Of a DNA stretch of 64,000 nucleotides, positions 45,853 through 55,461 are shown in pieces. Location of the stretch: NCBI RefSeq assembly GCF_034702125.1, contig NC_085860.1, forward strand, positions 19,536,870 through 19,600,869. The letters are read 5' to 3'. Position numbers and translations under genes: made by a program. Below the pieces are notes generated by a model that was given only the letters and a program-made list of their open reading frames with translations, did not search any database and had not been told where the DNA came from. The stretch is from Engraulis encrasicolus (lineage: Eukaryota; Chordata; Actinopteri; Clupeiformes; Engraulidae). The first letter of the stretch is position 1, and each line of letters opens with the position of its first letter.

Positions 45853-46914
45853 CACATTCAATACCAGCTGTTTTTTGGAATTTAGCTGTACACTCCCAGC
45901 CAATTTCATCATTTTTTTGTCATTATTTGAACAGCCACCGAATATTTTGTCTTCAACCCACATACACATGTCAGGGCTTCAAACAAAAGGGTGGTTCCTC
46001 GCGCTTCTGCTTTATCATCTGGTGCATCGACGGGAGAGAGGCAGGAAATCTTCACTTGAAGGACAACACCGGAGCAGCACAGATGTCAGGGCTTGTTCGA
46101 AAGCCCAAAAACTCAGCTGTCTGTATATTCATACGGTTTGTTTCTAGCTTATTCCATTCCGAAGTTATTTCACTTCAAGCGAGCACTGGTTTAGGTAAAA
46201 ATAGCGATTTTTCAACATTCGAACTGAGATAAAGCTGAGATAAAGAGTTTAAATTGCGGGTCTAAATGCATTTTCATGCCCAAAGAACAACTCCAGTAGC
46301 TTCCAACTATTTCGATGCGAAAATCACCTGGTCAGGCTATGGTTCAGAGCCACATCTTCTGAAATGCTAGCTAGCTAATGTCACTTGACTGGCAGTTTTC
46401 GTTCTGTAGATAAAAGTAGGCGTGCCAAAGTACTCACCCAAAATTAGGTTACTTCCTGCTGTGTTGCATGCTGTTTTTCATTACAACCTTCCATTTTACA
46501 CCTATCTTGATGGCAGAAAAACTCCTTATCCTTCCATCATATGTTAAGGAACAGGCTAGCTAGCAAGGGCTGTGCTGACAGGACATGTTTTGTTTTGATG
46601 CTCTAGGAAGTAAATGGTGACGTGACGTGATCAGGAAGTGGTTTGATTCGCTATAATAAAACTCAAATACTGTGTGTAATAAAATGCACAGATGATGAAA
46701 TATCCAGATCCTGACTTTGTAGGAGTTTTGACTTTGTAGGCGTTCATGATCTATGTCAGTTCTGTTCATCACATTATTACGAAAATCACACAGAATGTGC
46801 ATTAGAATGTGTAGATTCAGAATCCAATAAAAAACGTAAAAACTTAATTTTACGTTTTGGGAGCCAACGCATGGGTGGCAAAACTTATTTTTACGTGACT
46901 TGGTAGGGAATGTG
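45853..46914. mobile_element. 1.06-kb TTAA element
   Basis: CACATTCAATACC and GGTAGGGAATGTG inverted ends with TTAA at 45849-45852 and 46915-46918. The left flank is intron 2 of unit 1, while the right flank is the pre-exon-2 block of the next unit, so the element lies at a unit junction. Confidence 0.7.
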
Positions 46915-47032
46915 TTAAGAGAATGCCCTTAAATAGTGTACTTTCAGTGTCACATTGGTGTCAGATGAATACGGATGAAAACAAAATATCTATTAAATAT
47001 CTAAACTGATTGTCATTTCATGACTGATTTTC

Positions 47033-47069
<37 letters not shown>

Positions 47070-47070
47070 G

Positions 47071-47172
47071 CTTGGCATGGGCATATGCATCTTCTTCGTG
47101 ATGGATGAGAGGAGGAACCGACGCATGGCCTCCTCATCGGCTTCTATGTTCACCATGGCACAACTCATGGGA
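47071..47172 (+). CDS. mip-like: Aquaporin-0-like exon 2 (3' part), copy 2
   Basis: Thirty-four open codons: LGMGICIFFVMDERRNRRMA then SSSASMFTMAQLMG, with donor GGA|GTGAGT in phase 0. It aligns with the end of vertebrate MIP exon 2 (...CIFAVTDERRNGRLGSAALA...GHLMG), i.e. transmembrane helix 5 and the loop before it. The normal upstream half of exon 2 is absent: a (CT)n tract ending CTCCAG directly precedes it and could serve as a new acceptor. Exon 3 follows at 47956. By itself this cannot make a channel, because exon 1 (helices 1-3, first NPA) was not found. Confidence 0.75.
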
Positions 47173-47828
47173 GTGAGTATCACACAGTTGCACACATACA
47201 GTACACTCACATTGCTCCCGCTTTCTCATAGGTTATAAACAAGTGCGTCAAAATAGGGGGAGAATGTTGGGCTGAGTCACCAGGGCCCACCAGGTACAGT
47301 GAGAATAAGTATTTCAAACCTTGCTGATTGTGTTGCTCAGCTTTGGCATGGACATTCTAACTCACCAGATATAAAACCCCATTGAAAATGACAACCATAA
47401 AATTATTCAAAGATCTGAAAGATATGTGACCATAAAATTATTTTGGTCTATCTACTTAAAGAAGACTCAAACTGCTGCATGTGTTGACAACAGTGCTGAA
47501 TGTAGCTGAACTCTGTGCTAAAATATGCACGTCGTGCTTAAGTGCTGTGGGCATTCAAAGACAGAACGTTGGAATGTAGCTGCTGGCAGCTTGCACTGTC
47601 TGCGCTATGAAATCAACTGTAGAAAATGCTCCGCTTTTGTTGAACTGGATAGATTAATATATTTCTAACGGGAAGCATTATGGGAAGGGGCAAGTCTGTG
47701 CAATGTCATGAGGCCCAAGTCCAAGTCGAGTCACGTCAGAAGTCTTTTGACATTTTGTCAAGTTATCATATTATCGATTCGAGTTGGACTTGAGTCCCAG
47801 TCACATGACCCAAGTCCATAACTCTGGG

Positions 47829-47935
47829 GCAGAGTAGAGCACACGTTTCAGGGTTTTGCCTTCGTCAGTGCTGTGTGTGCTCACCTGTGCACCGATGAAG
47901 GCAGAACCCTGAAATCTCTGCTCTACTCTGCTTTC
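47829..47935. repeat. Intron hairpin, copy 1
   Basis: GCAGAGTAGAGCA...TTTCAGGGTTTTGCCTTC pairs with GAAGGCAGAACCCTGAAA...TGCTCTACTCTGC. Recurs at about 50813-50920, and its right half at about 61224-61266. Confidence 0.85.
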
Positions 47936-47955
47936 AGAAACTCTGTTTCTTTCAG

Positions 47956-48036
47956 ATGTTCTACTCTGTAGCTGAAATGAACCCCACCAGATCCTTCACC
48001 CCTGTTATGTTCAAGAGGAACTTCATGAACCACTGG
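47956..48036 (+). CDS. mip-like: Aquaporin-0-like exon 3, copy 1
   Basis: Eighty-one nt, 27 codons, AG|ATG to TGG|GTTAGA: MFYSVAEMNPTRSFTPVMFK. The second NPA motif is altered to NPT and the donor is weakened (GTTAG). The open frame follows exon 2 copy 2 in phase, but exon 4 of this unit (48256) has a stop at its third codon, so the unit is probably dead. Confidence 0.8.
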
Positions 48037-48255
48037 GTTAGAAAAATATCTACAATTTATGCATTAAAATTGTGCAGTGTTAGGGACTGCTAGTGTGTCA
48101 AGAAGTATTCAGTTAAATGAGTCATTACATTATTTATTCGTGTTTTGCAGAATGTGCCATGCACTGCGTGTCTTAAGATTGTTCTGTCTTGCTCCAATGT
48201 CTCTGCATCTTACATGTAACTATAATATGGTTTCTGTTCTTCCCTCCTCGTGCAG

Positions 48256-48320
48256 GTGTACTAGACAGGTTTCATGATCTGTGGCGCCGTGGGCCCCATC
48301 ATGTACGACTTCATGCTCTT
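48256..48320 (+). pseudogene. mip-like: Aquaporin-0-like exon 4, copy 1, truncated
   Basis: After acceptor CTCGTGCAG the frame begins GTG TAC TAG, a stop where other copies have TGG or AGG. Homology (MICGAVGPIMYDFML) ends abruptly at 48320, where Tc1-like sequence (ATTTGACCCCTCTAGCC) takes over. Confidence 0.85.
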
Positions 48321-48325
48321 GGGGG

Positions 48326-48520
48326 GATTTGACCCCTCTAGCCAAAGAAGACAATTGTAATGAATATGATCTTTAATGTTATTTTCCAGATTTTCTTTTT
48401 TGAAATTCTGTGTTTTAGAATGCACCTACCATTTTAAAGTGGTAGACTGATCATGTCTTCAGCAGTTGACAAACCAACAAATTCAGCAAGGGTTGAAATA
48501 CTTTTTCAGTGTGCAAACCT
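48326..48520 (+). mobile_element. Tc1-like 3' terminal fragment
   Basis: Matches the right end of the 39510-41302 element: AAATTCTGTGTT, TAGACTGATCATGTCTTC, ACAAACCAACAAATTCAGCAAGGG. A similar fragment lies at 60040-60240. Confidence 0.8.
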
Positions 48521-48651
48521 GCTCTCACCCTTGAACTGTTCTATTTGGGTCCACACACGTGCTTATTTCTTTACACCCAGGTCGCAACAATATCTTGCTT
48601 CCCTACTTTTCACATTAAAGCTAATACTCAACTATGAACACTATGTTTCAG

Positions 48652-48732
48652 ATGTTCCACACTGGAGCTGAAATGAACCCTGCCAGATCCTTCACCCCTG
48701 CTGTGTTCAAGAGGAACTTCATAAACCACTGG
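48652..48732 (+). CDS. mip-like: Aquaporin-0-like exon 3, copy 2
   Basis: TTTCAG|ATG to TGG|GTAAGA, 27 codons: [20 protein letters not shown] then RNFINHW. NPA and the following Arg of the selectivity filter are intact. It pairs with the interrupted exon 4 at 49033. Confidence 0.85.
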
Positions 48733-49032
48733 GTAAGAAAAAATATATGCAAATTATGCATTAAAACGTGCGTATACCCTCCCACTGTTTGTAAACTACT
48801 TTCAGGTCAGATATAGAATGATGTAGTCAAGAAGTTTTCAATGTAGTCTGCACTGTTGGTGTGTCAAGAAGAATTCCAATTAAATTAGTTTTACAGTATG
48901 ATGCAGTATTGATGTTTTGCAGAATGTGCCATGTAGGCTACTGCATGTCTTAAGGCTGTTCTGTCTTGCTCCACTGTCTCTGCAGCTCGAATGTAACCAG
49001 AATATGGTTTCTGTTCTTCCCTCCTCATGCAC

Positions 49033-50025
49033 GTGTAGTGGGTGGGTCCCATGATCTGTGGTGCTATGGGCACCAGTGATGCGCGGGTCGACGAAAAAAC
49101 AAGACACACCCGACCGCTTTTTTCCCTAGTCCGCCCGCTTGCCCTGCCCGCAAGAAATATTCATGAAAAATATTCACCCGGCCCGCTTCCCGACCCGCCT
49201 TTGAAAATAGTAGCCGTGCGTCTTTATGAACACCCTAGCGTCATTGGCAAAGCACAATCAGGTCAATAAAGGTCTTAAAAAAGGAATTTGCATCAAAAAC
49301 AAGACAGCTGTGCATTTCAACAGGACATGTTGGATTTTTGAACCGAGGGCATGCAATGACGACTGCCGACTGTCACCTGTTTATTTCGGTAACATCGTCG
49401 TTTGGATACATGGAGAAAAAAATAATCTCTAGGTTGGTGAGGAGACGGAGCCAGCCGTCAAGTGGATTGCCTCGTAGTCATGGTACGACACAGGAAATGA
49501 AAACAAACTCTGTAAGCAACACATGAGTGCGAAACCATTACAATTGTATAAGAAAATATGTAGGCTATATCCACCACTGCACTGTTTAGAGAGCACCCTC
49601 TGTGTTCTTCAAAATGCACTTAATGGTTGCACCTGCTGCACCAGTTGCGCGCAGAAGATATTTGGCCGACGCAGGAGCCTCAGAGCGCGTGGCAACCTCG
49701 TAGTTATTCAGCCATATAAACTTTGATCTAGGCCTATTTCGCAAAAAATGTCCCTGTCTGCTAAAGTAAATTATAGCCTATTGGCTAGCCTATAGCCTAC
49801 TTTAAAATTCGGCATCATTTCAAAGGTCCTGACCGACCGCACCCGACCCGAATTTCATTAAAAATAATATTTCATAACCCGTGCCTGCGGTCGACCGCAG
49901 TCAACTGCAAGCGCCCGCTGCTTTCGGGTCAGCCCGCGCATCACTGATGGGCACCATCATATATGACTTCATGCTCTTCCCCCGCATGTGTGGCCTGGCA
50001 GAGAGGGTAGCCACCCTCCTCCCTC
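49033..50025 (+). pseudogene. mip-like: Aquaporin-0-like exon 4, copy 2, split by a hAT element
   Basis: The exon starts GTG TAG (stop) after a damaged acceptor (GCACG instead of GCAGG). It reads WVGPMICGAMGT up to 49073, is broken by 49074-49946, and resumes IIYDFMLFPRMCGLAERVAT to about 50014. It then runs directly into CCTCCCTCC-type intron sequence and a further exon 2 piece, so the end of exon 4 is missing. Confidence 0.88.
49074..49946. mobile_element. 873-bp hAT-type element in exon 4
   Basis: CAGTGATGCGCGGGTCG and GCCCGCGCATCACTG ends, with perfect 8-bp duplications ATGGGCAC (49066-49073 and 49947-49954). Other exon 4 copies give the unbroken ATGGGCGCCGTCATG. No transposase was recognised. 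Confidence 0.93.
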
Positions 50026-50044
50026 CCTCCGTGTATAGCTCCAG

Positions 50045-50145
50045 CTTGGCCTGGGCATATGCATCTTCTTTGTGATGGATGAGAGGAGGAACCGACGCAT
50101 GGGCTGCGCATCGGCTTCTCTGTCACCATGGCACACCTCATGGGA
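50045..50145 (+). pseudogene. mip-like: Aquaporin-0-like exon 2 (3' part), copy 3, fused behind exon 4
   Basis: LAWAYASSL in the exon 4 frame, but in its own frame LGLGICIFFVMDERRNRRMG. It is 101 nt, one base short of copy 2, so the frame is lost near its end. The donor GGA|GTGAGT is kept. The fusion of exon 4 to this block marks an illegitimate recombination between units. Confidence 0.8.
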
Positions 50146-50812
50146 GTGAGTATCACTCAGTTGCACACACACACACTCGCATTGCTTCTTCTTTTCTCAT
50201 AGTTCATAAAGAAGTGTGTCAAAATAGGGGGACAATGTTGGACTGAGTCACCAGGGCCCACCAGGTACCTGTACAGTGAGAATAAGTATTTCAAACCTTG
50301 CTGATGGTATGGCTTTGGTAGGGACATTTTAACTCTCCAGAAATAAAACCCCATTGAAAATGACAACCATACAATCGTTCAAAGATCTGTGACCATACAA
50401 TTGTTTTGGTCCATCTACTTGAAGAATGTGAACAGTGCTGAAGAACAGTGCTGAATGTAGCTAAACTCTTAAACTGTGCTAAAATGTGCACGCCGTGCTG
50501 AAGTGCTGTGGGCATTCAAAGAGAACGTTGCAAATGAAGCTGCTGCTGGCAGCTTGCGCTGTCTGCGCTATGAAATCAACTGTAGAAAATGCTCCGATTT
50601 TGTTGAACTGGATAGATAAAATATTTCTAACGGGAAGCATCATGGGAAGGGGCAAGTCTTTGTGCGATGTCATGAGGCCCAAGTCCAAGTAGAGACTATT
50701 GATCAAGCCCAAGTCATGTCACAAGTCTTTTGACATTTTGTCAAGTTATCATATTAACGACTCGAGTTGGACTTGAGTCCCAGTCACATGACTCGAGTCC
50801 ATAACCCTTAAG

Positions 50813-50920
50813 CAGAGTAGAGCACACGTTTCAGGGTTTTGCCTTCATCGGTGCTGTGTGTGCTCACCTGTGCACTGATGAAGGCAGAACCCTGAAAGCC
50901 CTGCTCTACTCTGCTTTCAG
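50813..50920. repeat. Intron hairpin, copy 2
   Basis: Same inverted pair as 47829-47935: GCAGAGTAGAGCA, TTTCAGGGTTTTGCCTTC and their inverses. Confidence 0.85.
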
Positions 50921-51037
50921 GAGAAAAAAAACTTGTGCTTGACATTAGACATTTTCAGTGTGGAAACCTGCTCTCTGAAATGTCTTTTTTTACATTCAAG
51001 CTAATATTCAACTCTGAACTCTATTTGTTTCTTTCAG

Positions 51038-51116
51038 ATGTTCTACTCTGTAGCTGAAATGAACCACGCCAGATCCTTCACCCGTTATGTTCAAGAGGAA
51101 CTTCATGAACCACTGG
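51038..51116 (+). pseudogene. mip-like: Aquaporin-0-like exon 3, copy 3, 2-bp deletion
   Basis: Seventy-nine nt instead of 81: CACCCCTGTTATG has become CACCCGTTATG, shifting the frame. It also has NHA in place of NPA and the weak GTTAGA donor. Closest to copy 1 (shared SVAEMN). Confidence 0.88.
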
Positions 51117-51317
51117 GTTAGAAAAAATATCTACAATTTATGCATTAAAATTGTGCAGTGTTAGGGACTGTTAGTGTGTCAAGTATTCAGTTAAATCAGT
51201 CATTACATTATTTATTGGTGTTTTGCAAAATGTGCCATGCACTGCATGTCCCAAGATTGTTCTATTTTGCTACAACGTCTCTGAAGCTTACATGTAACTA
51301 TAATATGGCTCGTGCAG

Positions 51318-51474
51318 GTGTACTAGGCAGGTTTCATGATCTGTGGTTCTGTGGGTGCCATTATGTACGACTTCATGCTCTTCCCCCGCACCCTGAAAGG
51401 CAGCCCGCCCCCGGAGATGAACCAGCAGCGCACCTGCAGGGAGCCTCATCAAGCTCAATACCCAGGCCCTATAA
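51318..51474 (+). pseudogene. mip-like: Aquaporin-0-like exon 4, copy 3, stop and deletion
   Basis: GTG TAC TAG start as in copy 1. The block coding for CGLAERVAT is deleted (CCCCGCACCCTGAAAGGC). The C-terminal end retains the ancestral-looking ACCCAGGCCCTATAA, i.e. TQAL then stop. Confidence 0.88.
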
Positions 51475-51639
51475 GCCTGCTGCCCAGCCAGGGGAAGCAA
51501 GAGCCAGCCAGCCTCCATCGATCCTCGCTGCGTTGTGAGTAAAAAGCCTATGTAACATTTATGTTAACGTTAATCTTTCTAACCTAAGAGAATTCCCTTA
51601 AATACTCTACTTCCACTGTCACATTGTATTCAGATGAAG

Positions 51640-51661
51640 CTCTCTCTCGCTCTCGCTCTCT

Positions 51662-51722
<61 letters not shown>
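51640..51722. repeat. (CT)n tract in the third array intron block
   Basis: A CT/CGCT run following AGAGAATTCCCTTAAATAC at 51588. In the other two blocks a partial exon 2 follows; here Tc1-like sequence follows instead. Confidence 0.9.
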
Positions 51723-51728
<6 letters not shown>

Positions 51729-51989
51729 TTTGTCTCTGTGTTAGAATGCACCTACCATTAAAGTTATAAACTGATTATGTCTATCAGTTGACAAACAAAT
51801 TCAGCTATCAAATACTTTTTCAATGTGCGAACCTGCTCTCACCATTGAGAAATAAGCATGTGTGTGGCCCCAAATAGAACAGGCCACATCCAAATAGAAC
51901 AACACATCCAGGCCGCAACAGTTTATTGCTTCCTTATTTCTTTACATTAAATCTAAAACTCAACTATGAACACTATTTGTTTGTTTCAG

Positions 51990-52070
51990 ATGTTCTACAC
52001 TGGAGCTGAAATGAACCCTGCCAGATCCTTCACCCCTGCCATGTTCAAGAGGAATTTCATGAACCACTGG
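51990..52070 (+). CDS. mip-like: Aquaporin-0-like exon 3, copy 4
   Basis: TTTCAG|ATG to [29 protein letters not shown] then RNFMNHW. Fully open, NPAR intact, strong splice sites. The cognate exon 4 lies 1.26 kb downstream at 53326, because the intron took up a 1.0-kb TTAA element. Confidence 0.88.
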
Positions 52071-52227
52071 GTAAGGGAAAATAAAATGTGTGTTTACTTT
52101 TCCATTTTGTAAACTACTTTCAGGTCAGATATAGAATTATGTGGTCTGCACTGTTAGTGTGTCAAGAAGTATTCATATAAGTTAAGTATTGATTTTGGCT
52201 GAATGTGCAATGCACTGCATGTCTTAA

Positions 52228-53237
52228 AAGGCCAATATGTAGGATTAAAAGTTAAATAAGCATCGGCTGACACGTGATTAATTTGAGTTAATCGTAAGTG
52301 AACGATGACTCTCGCGACCACTTTCACGGTCTGCTATCAGAGAACTACGAATGCAACTTTTGACTGAGCGACCCAAACGATTGTCGTACTGCTCATAAGA
52401 AAAATTTGCTTTACATACTGCCAGATATATATTCACATTTGTATCAACTGCTGGCATTGTAGGAATATAGAATATATGCTAGCAAGACCATTAGCTTGTG
52501 TGCTCTTATCGGGAGAGCAAAGAACATTCCTCTTATGATACAAACAGAACAGAGGCTGCAGAGTACGTTCAGACACACTAAGCCATTGTTAAGGTATGTT
52601 ACAAATGTATCATGAAAGTCTCTGAAGATACTCTGTAGCTTCTGTCAGGATCACCCGATCAGGTTCAATAGAACTACCTTACAGACACTTAAAGGGCAGA
52701 AATGTGCCTTTCTCCGATGATAGGACTGATTAACCCATTGATGCCTAAGGCACTTGCTAAAAAGGGTGCTGAATGTCTGGGCCCTTTTTAAGAAAAGCTG
52801 CCCTCAGCCTATAAAAACCTAAATATATCAGCTTCTGAAGCACATAAAAATATGCACTGAAGTTGCATTTAAATGCTAAGACCCTCATCTTCACAAACAG
52901 AGATTTTTAATAAAGTTGTCTCAAATCTCATGAGCGGGAATGTTGCGTAATGCAACTCCAGGCGCCAGGGCCAATGTTGCGCAACGCAACATCAGGCATC
53001 AATGGGTTAAGCTGTATCGTTGTAATGACCCGAGTATCCTCAGTAAACTCTGAACATGATTGACACATCTCTGCCTCGGTGTCTATCTTCCTCCTGTGAA
53101 CACAATTCTTACAGCATTCTGTGATGAAAAACAGTCTCACAGTGAACTTAAACAGCATTTTTTCATTACTGCTCGGTGCCTGTGTCATGCCTGTCTCAAA
53201 ATCTACACAAACTATGTAGTGCTACATTGTGCCCCTT
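52228..53237. mobile_element. 1.0-kb TTAA element in intron 3
   Basis: TTAA at 52224-52227 and 53238-53241. Ends AAGGCCAATATGTAG and CTACATTGTGCCCCTT are loosely inverse. Other units give the empty site CATGTCTTAAGATTGTTC. It holds the nested element 52734-53006. Confidence 0.8.
52734..53006. mobile_element. 273-bp piggyBac-like MITE, copy 1
   Basis: CCCATTGATGCCTAAGG and AGGCATCAATGGG ends between TTAA (52730-52733 and 53007-53010). Related in inverse orientation to 61741-62044. Confidence 0.88.
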
Positions 53238-53325
53238 TTAAGATTGTTCTGTGTTGCTCCGATGTCTCTGCATCTCACATGTAACTACAGTATAATATGG
53301 TTTCTGTTCTTCCCTCCTCATGCAG

Positions 53326-53706
53326 GCGTTCTGGGTGGGTCCCATGATCTGTGGTGCTGTGGGCGCCGTCATGTACGACTTCATGCTCTTCCCCTGCATG
53401 CGCAGCCTGGCCGAGAGGGTAGCCACTCTGAAAGGCCGCCGGCCTCCAGAGCAGAACCCTTGTGGGAAGCTCATCAAGCTCAAGACCCAATCCCTATACC
53501 ATAACCCTGCCACCAAGTCAGGAGAAGCAGTGGCCAATCAGACTTATTATAGTAGCGCCCTGCTTCCAACAATCCAGGTCTTCTCCTCCCAGCAATCCAG
53601 CTCTCCTCCTACAAACTTCCCCACGCCCCGTCACCAGCAACCCCAACTATCAAAGACTATCAACTATCTGCCCTATTCAAGCCCCCCACCACCATCATAC
53701 ACATAG
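53326..53706 (+). CDS. mip-like: Aquaporin-0-like exon 4, copy 4, extended C-terminus
   Basis: The acceptor is CATGCAG|GCG. The frame reads AFWVGPMICGAVGAVMYDFM, then LFPCMRSLAERVATLKGRRP: helix 6 and the calmodulin-binding-like segment of AQP0. Where AQP0 normally ends (…LKTQAL stop) this copy reads LKTQSLYHNPATKSG and continues for about 70 Ser/Pro/Gln-rich residues to TAG at 53704-53706, because the stop became TAC. This is the most complete exon 4. With exon 3 copy 4 it forms an open pair. Confidence 0.85.
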   Translation, partial: AFWVGPMICGAVGAVMYDFMLFPCMRSLAERVATLKGRRPPEQNPCGKLIKLKTQSLYHNPATKSGEAVANQTYYSSALLPTIQVFSSQQSSSPPTNFPTPRHQQPQLSKTINYLPYSSPPPPSYT

Positions 53707-53879
53707 TTTGATGTGTGTGTATGTGTACAGTATGCATGTGTACTTTGCTCACACTGACAAACTAATTCTAACCATCGCCACAGAGGGACATGTGTGCACT
53801 CAAGGGGCGAAAAAGAGAAGCCAACTAACACAATCAAGACAGCCCAGTGTAGGGTGGGCAGCGCTCAGAAATAACATAT

Positions 53880-54275
53880 GAAGGGCGGCACACTTCAAGA
53901 AGAAATGTTGCTGTTGCAGATATAGTGTGGTTCTGTGACCAAAATGCATTGAAGGAGCAATTCAAGCTCGCAAGAGTGGTCAGTGTGACCACTCCAAAGG
54001 CATTGTCTGGGATGTCCATATGAAATTCCCCCCAAGTGGATGTGCTCAGGTGAAGATTCCAAAGCCAACCTAAAGTCCCGAGGACCTACAAGGTACCACA
54101 TTGTATCGGGATGTACGACGGCTCATCGACCTCCTACCAGTAGAGGAACAAGTTGGCTGCAACCAGCTCGCCTGATGTGTCACGCCATGCCAAGACCGAG
54201 TGGGAGGTGTCGCGGTGGTCCATGTCTGGACACAGGCTTGCTTTGATTAACAGCGTTTATTGCTACGTATTGTGA
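53880..54275 (+). pseudogene. BEL/Pao integrase-end remnant, second copy
   Basis: Direct duplicate of about 45060-45480. Traces read CHTSRRNVAVADIVWF-like text (from GAAGAAATGTTGCTGTTGCAG), then GTACCACATTGTATCGGGATGT (TTLYRDVRRLIDLLPVEEQ). The VRRL...LLPVEEQ tail is a BEL/Pao hallmark. Several frame breaks; inactive. It ends at TGTGAGTAAAAAG like the copies at 45495 and 51535. Confidence 0.65.
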
Positions 54276-54302
54276 GTAAAAAGACAATGTATCAATTATG
54301 TT

Positions 54303-54500
54303 AAAGTGATACTGTCCCATTTTTGGAAATAAGCTTATTTTACACTTCTTCTTGAGTTAAATGATTGATTTTTACCTTTCTCCTGTACTTTCAATCGTTC
54401 TCCGAGTATGGCAGTGCAAATTTTACCTCTAAGCTAGCAGTTAACATTGAGTCCTATGAGACCAGTTAGCCGCCAACTGGTCTCACAGGACTCAATATTA
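54303..54500 (+). repeat. Interspersed repeat, copy 3 of 3
   Basis: Same family as 2500-2640 and 18785-18995. GAGTCCTATGAGACCAGTTAG is followed by a short inverted echo (AACTGGTCTCACAGGACTC). Confidence 0.7.
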
Positions 54501-54524
54501 GGGACGTTGGACTGAGTCACCAGG

Positions 54525-54840
54525 TACAGTAAGAATGATGAGCATTTCATCTTTCTGATTTTGTTGTTGGTTTGCCGTACTAATAAAGACATGAATAGTC
54601 TATCATTTTAATGGTAAGTGTATTCTAACATGCAGAGACAGAAAATCAAAAAGAAAATGCAGAAAATAACTTCTAAGATTATATATTAATTGATTTATTT
54701 TTAATTGAGGGGAAGAAGTATTTGATCCCCTGTAAACTATTAAGTTCTGGTCCCACAGACTAGGTAGACACTTCCAATCAACTTGTCAACTGAATTAAAG
54801 ATGGGCCACACCTGTGCTTGTTTCTAATCTTATTCTACAT
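54525..54840 (+). mobile_element. Tc1-like 5' terminal fragment
   Basis: CAGTAAGAATGATGAGCATTTC, TGATTTTGTTGTTGGTTTGCC and TTTGATCCCCTG parallel the left end of 39510-41302 (TIR to about 300 bp in). Confidence 0.8.
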
Positions 54841-54917
54841 CCAGGCTGCAACAATATCTTGCTTCCTTACTTTTTACATTAAAGCTAATGCTCAACTATG
54901 AACACTATTTGTTTCAG

Positions 54918-54998
54918 ATGTTCCACACTGGAGCTGAAATGAACCCTGCCAGATACTTCACCCCTGCTCTGTTCAAGAGGAACTTCATGAACCACTGG
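54918..54998 (+). CDS. mip-like: Aquaporin-0-like exon 3, copy 5
   Basis: TTTCAG|ATG to [29 protein letters not shown] then RNFMNHW. Open, NPAR intact. Ser after NPAR is Tyr here and in copy 7. Confidence 0.88.
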
Positions 54999-55257
54999 GT
55001 AAGGAAAAAAAATATTTTGTATATAAAGTACTGTATGTATTGTATTGTATGTAAACTACTTTCAGGTCATATATAGATGTATGTGGTCTGCACTGTTAGT
55101 GTGTCAAGAAGTATTCAATTAAATTAGTTATTACATTGTGCATTGATGTTTTGCAGAATGCACCATGCACTGTGTGTCTTAAGATTACTCTGTTTGCTCC
55201 GATGTCTCTGCTGCTTACATGTAACTATAATATGGTTTCTGTTCTTCCCTCCTGCAG

Positions 55258-55461
55258 GTGTACAGGGTGGGTCCCATGATCCGTGGTTCTATGGGCGCCG
55301 TCATGTATGACTTCATGCTCTTCCCCCGCATTTGTGGCCTGGCCGAGAGGGTAGCCACCCTGAAAGGCAGCCGGCCTCTGGAGCAGGACACCTGTGGGGA
55401 GCCCATCAAGCTCAAGATGGTAAATGGTCACCAGCACCATATCAGTCAGACTCCAAACTAG
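55258..55461 (+). CDS. mip-like: Aquaporin-0-like exon 4, copy 5
   Basis: CTGCAG|GTG, frame VYRVGPMIRGSMGAVMYDFM, LFPRICGLAERVATLKGSRP, LEQDTCGEPIKLKM, then VNGHQHHISQTPN and TAG. The end differs from AQP0 after IKLK. GEPIKLK resembles the GEPIELKTQAL tail of AQP0. Exon 3 copy 5 lies 259 bp upstream with compatible phase, so this is a clean, compact pair. W to R at residue 3 is notable. Confidence 0.87.
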   Translation: MYRVGPMIRGSMGAVMYDFMLFPRICGLAERVATLKGSRPLEQDTCGEPIKLKMVNGHQHHISQTPN

